From Streptomyces sp. RKAG290 (GTDB lineage: Bacteria; Actinomycetota; Actinomycetes; Streptomycetales; Streptomycetaceae), in assembly GCF_023701695.1 (NCBI RefSeq), contig NZ_JAJOZC010000001.1, positions 5,517,894-5,581,893 on the forward strand: a stretch of 64,000 nt of DNA. Reading direction: 5' to 3'. Under the pieces are notes generated by a model. It saw only the letters and a list, made by a program, of their open reading frames with translations, was not told the DNA's origin and searched no databases. Within the stretch, counting starts at the first letter, position 1. Each line of letters starts with the position of its first letter. A program made the position numbers and the translations under genes. This document shows, piece after piece, positions 60,149 to 64,000 of the stretch.

Positions 60149-60824
60149 CAGACCACCGCGCCGCGGCCGGGGTCGTCGCCGTCCTCGTCGTCGTGCTCCA
60201 TCCGCGCCACCAGCGTCACGAAACCGCCCAGGAAGCCGCCGACGCAGACCGTCGTCAGCCACCAGGTCATCTCCCACTGCAGCAGCACCGCGAGCAGCAG
60301 CAGGACCGGTCCGCCGACCACCGCGAGCCAGGCGAACTTCGCCGTGACGTCGGCCTCCGGCAGCGGCGGCGGCTCCGGCGGCACGAAATGGCCCTCGCCG
60401 CTGTCGTCCGCGTCGTCGCTGTCGCCGGCGGCGGGCTCCGCCGGCTCGTAGTCGCGCGGGCCGCCGACGCCCGGGGCGAACACCACCGAGCTGCCGAGCG
60501 GCTTCTCCGGCGGCTTCGGCGGCCGCTTGTCGATGCCCTTGTCCGGGTCCAGGGAGGTCAGCGGGCCGTCGTCCGGCAGCGCGAGATCCTCGATGGACCG
60601 GAACGGCTTGGCGCCCGGCGGGTCCGGCGGCTCGTCGCCGTACCCCGCGACGATCGCCTGCCAGACGGCGTCCTCGTCGACCGGCCGCTCCCCGTCGCCG
60701 GCCGGGCCATCCCCGGGGCATCGGGCGGCGGCGCGCTGCCGTCATCGGGGACCGCCGCCCCCTCGGCCGGGAGCGGTTCGCGCTCCTCCTCGCTGCCCGC
60801 GCGATCCGCATCATGCTCAGCCAC
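60148..60824 (-). CDS. Membrane protein with long acidic/proline-rich N-terminus, frame broken at 60711-60714
   Basis: I recognise no named family. If one base is added to the four-base G run (60711-60714) the gene reads as one protein of about 225 residues: an acidic Pro-rich cytosolic region (about 1-160), then two close membrane helices ('FAWLAVVGGPVLLLLAVLLQW' region and 'LTTVCVGGFLGGFVTLV') and a short acidic tail. The GTG at 60824 has GGAG 9 bases upstream and overlaps the end of the alpha/beta-hydrolase gene by 8 bases, so the two are translationally coupled. Without the fix, the N-terminal frame ends at 60558. Confidence 0.78.
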
Positions 60825-61596
60825 CGGACGTGCTCCCCTTCTTCCCGACGCTCGGAGCGAGGCGGCCGATGAACGAATAGCTCTCGTCGAAGATCCGCTC
60901 CGCATCGTGGTCCAACGTCGCCACGTGGTAGCTCTGTTCCAGCAGGATCTCCTCGACGTCCGTCGACGACACCCGGCTCAGGATCCGGGCCGAGTCGGCG
61001 GGCGGCACGACATGGTCCTGCGGGCTGTGCAGCAGCAGGAGCGGCTGGGTCACCTGCGGCAGTTCGGCGTCGACCAGCCGGAAGAACTTCCGTACCGAGT
61101 GTGCCGCGTGCAGCGGCACCCGCGTGTAGCCGACCTCTTCGGAGCCCTTCAGCGCGATGTCGCTCACCAGCCCCTTCGTCGTCGGCACCAGATGGCGGGC
61201 GACCGGCAGCGCGTGCGCCGCGAGACCGTGCACCTTGTTGGCCGGATTGACGAGCACCAGACCACGGACCGAGTCGCCGTGCTTGGCCGCGAGCCGCAGC
61301 GAGAGCGCGCCTCCCATGGAGAGACCGAAGACGAAGACCTGGGAGCACCGTTCGAGCAGCGCCCGCAGCTCCCGGTCCACCTCCGCGTACCAGTCCTGCC
61401 AGCCGGTCACCTGCATGTCCTCCCAGCGCGTGCCGTGGCCCGGCAGCAGCGGCAGCGAGACCGTGAGCCCGCGCGCCGCCAGGTACTCGGCCCAGGGGCG
61501 CAGCGACTGCGGGGAACCGGTGAATCCGTGACAGAGGAGGACGCCGGCCTCTCCGCCCTCGTGGCGGAACGGCTCGGCTCCAGGAAGGACCGGCAC
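60817..61596 (-). CDS. Alpha/beta-hydrolase (carboxylesterase/monoacylglycerol lipase-like)
   Basis: Serine hydrolase of the Est30-like group. The 259-residue protein has the oxyanion 'LCHGFTGSPQ' (about 21-30), nucleophile S93 in 'GLSMGG', the acid D194 in 'SPQDHVVPP' and H224 in 'SYHVATLD', a complete triad. The GTG at 61596 follows GGAG. It overlaps the next gene on its strand by 8 bases. With the acyltransferase gene divergent from it, lipid ester turnover is a reasonable context, but the substrate is not defined. Confidence 0.92.
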   Translation of the reverse strand: MPVLPGAEPFRHEGGEAGVLLCHGFTGSPQSLRPWAEYLAARGLTVSLPLLPGHGTRWEDMQVTGWQDWYAEVDRELRALLERCSQVFVFGLSMGGALSLRLAAKHGDSVRGLVLVNPANKVHGLAAHALPVARHLVPTTKGLVSDIALKGSEEVGYTRVPLHAAHSVRKFFRLVDAELPQVTQPLLLLHSPQDHVVPPADSARILSRVSSTDVEEILLEQSYHVATLDHDAERIFDESYSFIGRLAPSVGKKGSTSGG

Positions 61597-61791
61597 CGGG
61601 GTCTCCTGTTCGTGAGGCTCGAAGGGGAGCGAAAGGGGGAGTGCAGAAGGATTACTTCACCGTACGCGACCGGACCGACACCGACCAGGGCCGTCACCGG
61701 CACGGGCCGGGGGTGCCCGGCCCGTGCCGGGCGGGAGCGCGGCTGCCGCACGGGTTAAGGTCTGTCGGACTGCACACAGGAGGCACCCGAG

Positions 61792-62559
61792 TTGATCTAC
61801 GGCGCTATGAAGTTCTCCATCGGCGGGTCTCTGAAGCTCGCCTTCAGGCCGTGGGTGGAGGGCCTGGAGAACATCCCCGAGCGGGGGCCCGCGATCCTCG
61901 CAAGCAACCATCTGTCCTTCTCCGACTCCTTCTTCCTGCCTGCGGTCCTGGACCGCAAGGTCACCTTCATCGCCAAGTCGGAGTACTTCACGGCGCCCGG
62001 GGTCAAGGGGAAACTCACCGCCGCGTTCTTCAAGGGCGTCGGCCAGGTCCCGGTCGACCGCTCGGGCGCCCGCGGCGCCGGTGAGGCGGCGATCAAGGCC
62101 GGCATCGAGGTGATCGAGAGCGGCGGCCTCTTCGGCATCTACCCGGAGGGCACCCGCTCGCCCGACGGCCGCCTCTACCGCGGCAAGCCCGGCGGGCTCG
62201 CCCGGGTGGCGCTCGCGACGGGAGCGCCGGTCATCCCCGTCGCCATGATCGACACGGAGAAGATCCAGCCGCCCGGCCAGGTGATGCCCAAGCTGATGCG
62301 CCCGGGGATCAGGATCGGCAAGCCGCTCGACTTCAGCCGCTACCACGGCATGGAGGGCGACCGCTTCATCCTGCGCTCGGTCACCGACGAGGTGATGTAC
62401 GAGATCATGAAGCTCTCCGGCCAGGAGTACGTCGACATCTACGCGACCGCCGCCAAGCGGCAGCTCGCGGACGAGGCGAAGCACCGGGCGGAGGCCGCCA
62501 AGAAGGCCGCGGCTACCGGTGGGCGGGACGAGTCGGACGCGGACAGCGGCGGCGCCTGA
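61792..62559 (+). CDS. 1-acyl-sn-glycerol-3-phosphate acyltransferase (PlsC family)
   Basis: Membrane-associated acyltransferase of phospholipid synthesis. The 255 residues show the catalytic 'NHLSFSD' (H40, D45), 'FFKGVGQVPVDRSGARG', the phosphate-binding 'YPEGTRSPDG' and 'VIPVAMI', the four PlsC blocks. A charged Ala/Lys tail follows. The start is TTG at 61792 with AGGAGG upstream; ATG 61807 is an alternative. Its mycobacterial counterpart by position is Rv2182c, in the same pimB-fadD15 neighbourhood. The family is sure; whether it acylates lysophosphatidate or a PI-mannoside is open. Confidence 0.93.
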   Translation: MIYGAMKFSIGGSLKLAFRPWVEGLENIPERGPAILASNHLSFSDSFFLPAVLDRKVTFIAKSEYFTAPGVKGKLTAAFFKGVGQVPVDRSGARGAGEAAIKAGIEVIESGGLFGIYPEGTRSPDGRLYRGKPGGLARVALATGAPVIPVAMIDTEKIQPPGQVMPKLMRPGIRIGKPLDFSRYHGMEGDRFILRSVTDEVMYEIMKLSGQEYVDIYATAAKRQLADEAKHRAEAAKKAAATGGRDESDADSGGA

Positions 62560-62595
62560 GCGCGTCGCGGTCCGCCGGGGGTGGGGGAGAACAAG

Positions 62596-63822
62596 ATGGC
62601 CAAGCGCGTGCGGGTCGTGCGGATGTCGGTCGAGCAGCCGCTGTGGCGTGCCCTGACCGCGTACCGGGTCCTGACGATGCTCTACGCGGTCCTGCTCGCC
62701 GTCTTCGGACGCGACAAGTACGACCGGCCCTGGGTGGCCGTCGTCTTCCTGACGGTCATGGCCCTCTGGACGCTCGCCACCCTGCCGAAGGTCGCCGGCG
62801 CCGTGGCCTGCACCAAGCGCTTCCTCGGCGCCGACCTCACCCTTGCCCTCATCGGCATCCTCCTCACCCCGCTCGCCGACTTCCAGGCCCAGCACGTCGA
62901 CGGCCCGACCCTGCCGTCGATCTGGACCGCGGGTTCCGTGCTGGCCTTCGCGATCAAGGGCGGCTGGCGCTGGGCCGCCTTCGCGTCCACCTTCGTCGCC
63001 GTCGCCAACCTCGTCGAGCGCGCCGAACCCAGCCGCGACACCCTGCACAACGTCCTGCTGGTCTGGGTCGCCTCCATCGCGATCGGCTACGTCGTCGAGG
63101 TCGCCCGCGCCAGTGAGCGCACCCTCGCCCGCGCCCTGGAGATCGAGGCCGCCACCCGGGAACGCGAACGGCTGGCCCGCGACATCCACGACAGCGTGCT
63201 CCAGGTCCTCGCGATGGTGCAGCGCCGCGGCACGGCGCTCGGCGGGGAGGCCGCCGAGCTGGGGCGGATGGCCGGGGAGCAGGAGGTCGCGCTGCGCACC
63301 CTGGTCTCCAGCGGGCTGGTGCCGCCCACCCGGGTCTCCGAGGACGCCGCCGACGGCGCCGTGGTGCGCACCGTCGAGGTGGACGACGACGAGCCCGCCC
63401 CGCCCGGCGACACCGATCTGCGCGCACTGCTCGCCCCGCACGCCGGCTCCCGGGTCAGCTTTGCGGAGCCCGGCGCCCCGGTGCTGCTCGCGCCTGCCGC
63501 CGCAGGGGAGCTGGCGGCCGCCGTCGGCGCCGCGCTGGACAATGTCCGGGTGCACGCGGGGGAGAATGCCCAAGCCTGGATCCTGGTCGAGGACTGGCCG
63601 GACGAGGTGATCGTGACGGTCCGGGACGACGGGCCGGGCATCCCGGAGGGGCGGCTCGCCCAGGCCGAGGGCGAAGGCCGCCTCGGCGTCGCCCTGTCGA
63701 TCCGCGGCCGGCTCACCGAGCTGGGCGGCACGGCAGAGCTGATCTCCGTGCCCGGCCAGGGCACCGAGGTCGAACTGAAGGTTCCGAAGGTTTCACGGGG
63801 GAAAGCGGGGTCAGTGCGATGA
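62596..63822 (+). CDS. macS: Sensor histidine kinase, MacS-like
   Basis: Membrane sensor of a NarL-type two-component system. The 408-residue protein has a DUF5931-like sensor region with about five helices (17-170), a HisKA_3 domain with H198 in 'RDIHDSVLQ', and a HATPase_c domain with 'DNVRVHAG' and 'VRDDGPGIPEG'. The ATG at 62596 is preferred (GGGGGAGAAC upstream) over the GTG at 62581. Its TGA overlaps the response regulator ATG. Order and domains match SCO2121-SCO2120, reported as MacS-MacR, which affect morphological development and actinorhodin production. Confidence 0.88.
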   Translation: MAKRVRVVRMSVEQPLWRALTAYRVLTMLYAVLLAVFGRDKYDRPWVAVVFLTVMALWTLATLPKVAGAVACTKRFLGADLTLALIGILLTPLADFQAQHVDGPTLPSIWTAGSVLAFAIKGGWRWAAFASTFVAVANLVERAEPSRDTLHNVLLVWVASIAIGYVVEVARASERTLARALEIEAATRERERLARDIHDSVLQVLAMVQRRGTALGGEAAELGRMAGEQEVALRTLVSSGLVPPTRVSEDAADGAVVRTVEVDDDEPAPPGDTDLRALLAPHAGSRVSFAEPGAPVLLAPAAAGELAAAVGAALDNVRVHAGENAQAWILVEDWPDEVIVTVRDDGPGIPEGRLAQAEGEGRLGVALSIRGRLTELGGTAELISVPGQGTEVELKVPKVSRGKAGSVR

Positions 63823-64000
63823 GCGCACAGCAGCACCAGCAGGACGACGGGCAGCAGCGGGCCATCAGGGTCATGGTGGTCGACGACCACCCGATGTGGC
63901 GCGACGCGGTCGCCCGCGACCTCGCCGAGGCCGGCTTCGACGTGGTCGCGACCGCGGGAGACGGCCCGCAGGCCGTCCGCCGGGCCGGGGCCGTCACCCC
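63819..64000 (+). CDS. macR: NarL/LuxR response regulator, MacR-like (C-terminus beyond window)
   Basis: Only the first 60 codons are present. They show a Gln/Asp-rich lead and the start of a receiver domain, 'IRVMVVDDHPMWRDAVARDLAEAGFDVV', with the acidic pair after beta-1. The phospho-acceptor and DNA-binding domain lie outside. The ATG overlaps the kinase TGA (ATGA), so translation is coupled. It is identified as the MacR-like partner by context with the upstream kinase. Confidence 0.85.
   Translation, partial: MSAQQHQQDDGQQRAIRVMVVDDHPMWRDAVARDLAEAGFDVVATAGDGPQAVRRAGAVT

Noticed and set aside
1..64000. tRNA, rRNA, CRISPR arrays, insertion sequences, phage genes
   Set aside because: I found no cloverleaf, no regularly spaced direct repeats with unique spacers, no transposase or integrase, and no shift in composition that would suggest a mobile island.

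Overview
The window is high-GC chromosomal DNA from a Streptomyces or very close relative. The evidence is extreme GC at third codon positions, frequent GTG and TTG starts, many four-base ATGA/GTGA gene overlaps, G+C-rich perfect-hairpin terminators, and a gene order I recognise from the S. coelicolor core (roughly SCO2182 down to SCO2120). Much of the same order occurs in Mycobacterium tuberculosis around dlaT-pepB-cobS-cobT-adoK-ctaC-qcrCAB-trpD-pimB-fadD15. I see no rRNA, tRNA, CRISPR array, insertion sequence or prophage. This is core rather than accessory DNA.

Layout. 1-5.8 kb: a GntR/FadR-type regulator (cut by the window edge), the E2 and E3 subunits of a 2-oxoacid dehydrogenase, and leucyl aminopeptidase. 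6-14.4 kb: a GH114-like lipoprotein, cobalamin lower-ligand assembly (cobS, cobT and a metallo-beta-lactamase/CobU fusion), an MprF-like membrane synthase coupled to a rhomboid-like protein, and an LCMT-like methyltransferase. 14.5-21 kb: envelope stress and signalling (HtrA-like lipoprotein protease, PspA with PspAA, a NarL-type two-component system). 21-27.8 kb: an RND transporter, nadA and an ErpA/IscA-type Fe-S carrier in divergent orientation, and a cell-surface protein. 28.3-41.6 kb: the aerobic respiratory chain (ctaC-ctaD-ctaF, ctaE-qcrC-qcrA-qcrB) flanked by an adenosine-kinase-like PfkB enzyme, a cysteine desulfurase/TusA fusion, an L,D-transpeptidase and trpD. 41.6-50 kb: a SAM-IV riboswitch controlling a class V PLP enzyme, an Lrp-type RAM protein coupled to a rhomboid protease, a NYN-domain protein, two tandem NlpC/P60 hydrolases and a zinc-metallopeptidase-like lipoprotein. 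50-62.6 kb: a lipid/glycolipid block (GT87, PimB-like GT4, FadD, phosphoesterase, SRPBCC, ArsA-like ATPase, glucokinase, acyltransferase). The end holds a two-component system matching MacS/MacR.

How the genes work together. The strongest theme is central and respiratory metabolism. Acetyl- or succinyl-CoA formation (E2/E3), NAD synthesis (nadA) and Fe-S/sulfur handling (erpA, cysteine desulfurase-TusA, SAM-IV-controlled PLP enzyme) sit beside a complete bc1-aa3 chain whose di-haem QcrC supports a supercomplex. The second theme is envelope building and surveillance: PspA, HtrA, rhomboid proteins, NlpC/P60, L,D-transpeptidase, MprF-like protein and PimB-like/acyltransferase enzymes.

Data quality. 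Five otherwise conserved reading frames (9.2-11.0, 12.3-13.1, 26.4-27.8, 57.4-57.9 and 60.1-60.8 kb) break at a G/C homopolymer, and each needs exactly one extra base to be restored. Shared sign and context point to systematic homopolymer under-calling in this assembly rather than five independent pseudogenes. One of the five also contains a canonical -1 slippery heptamer.
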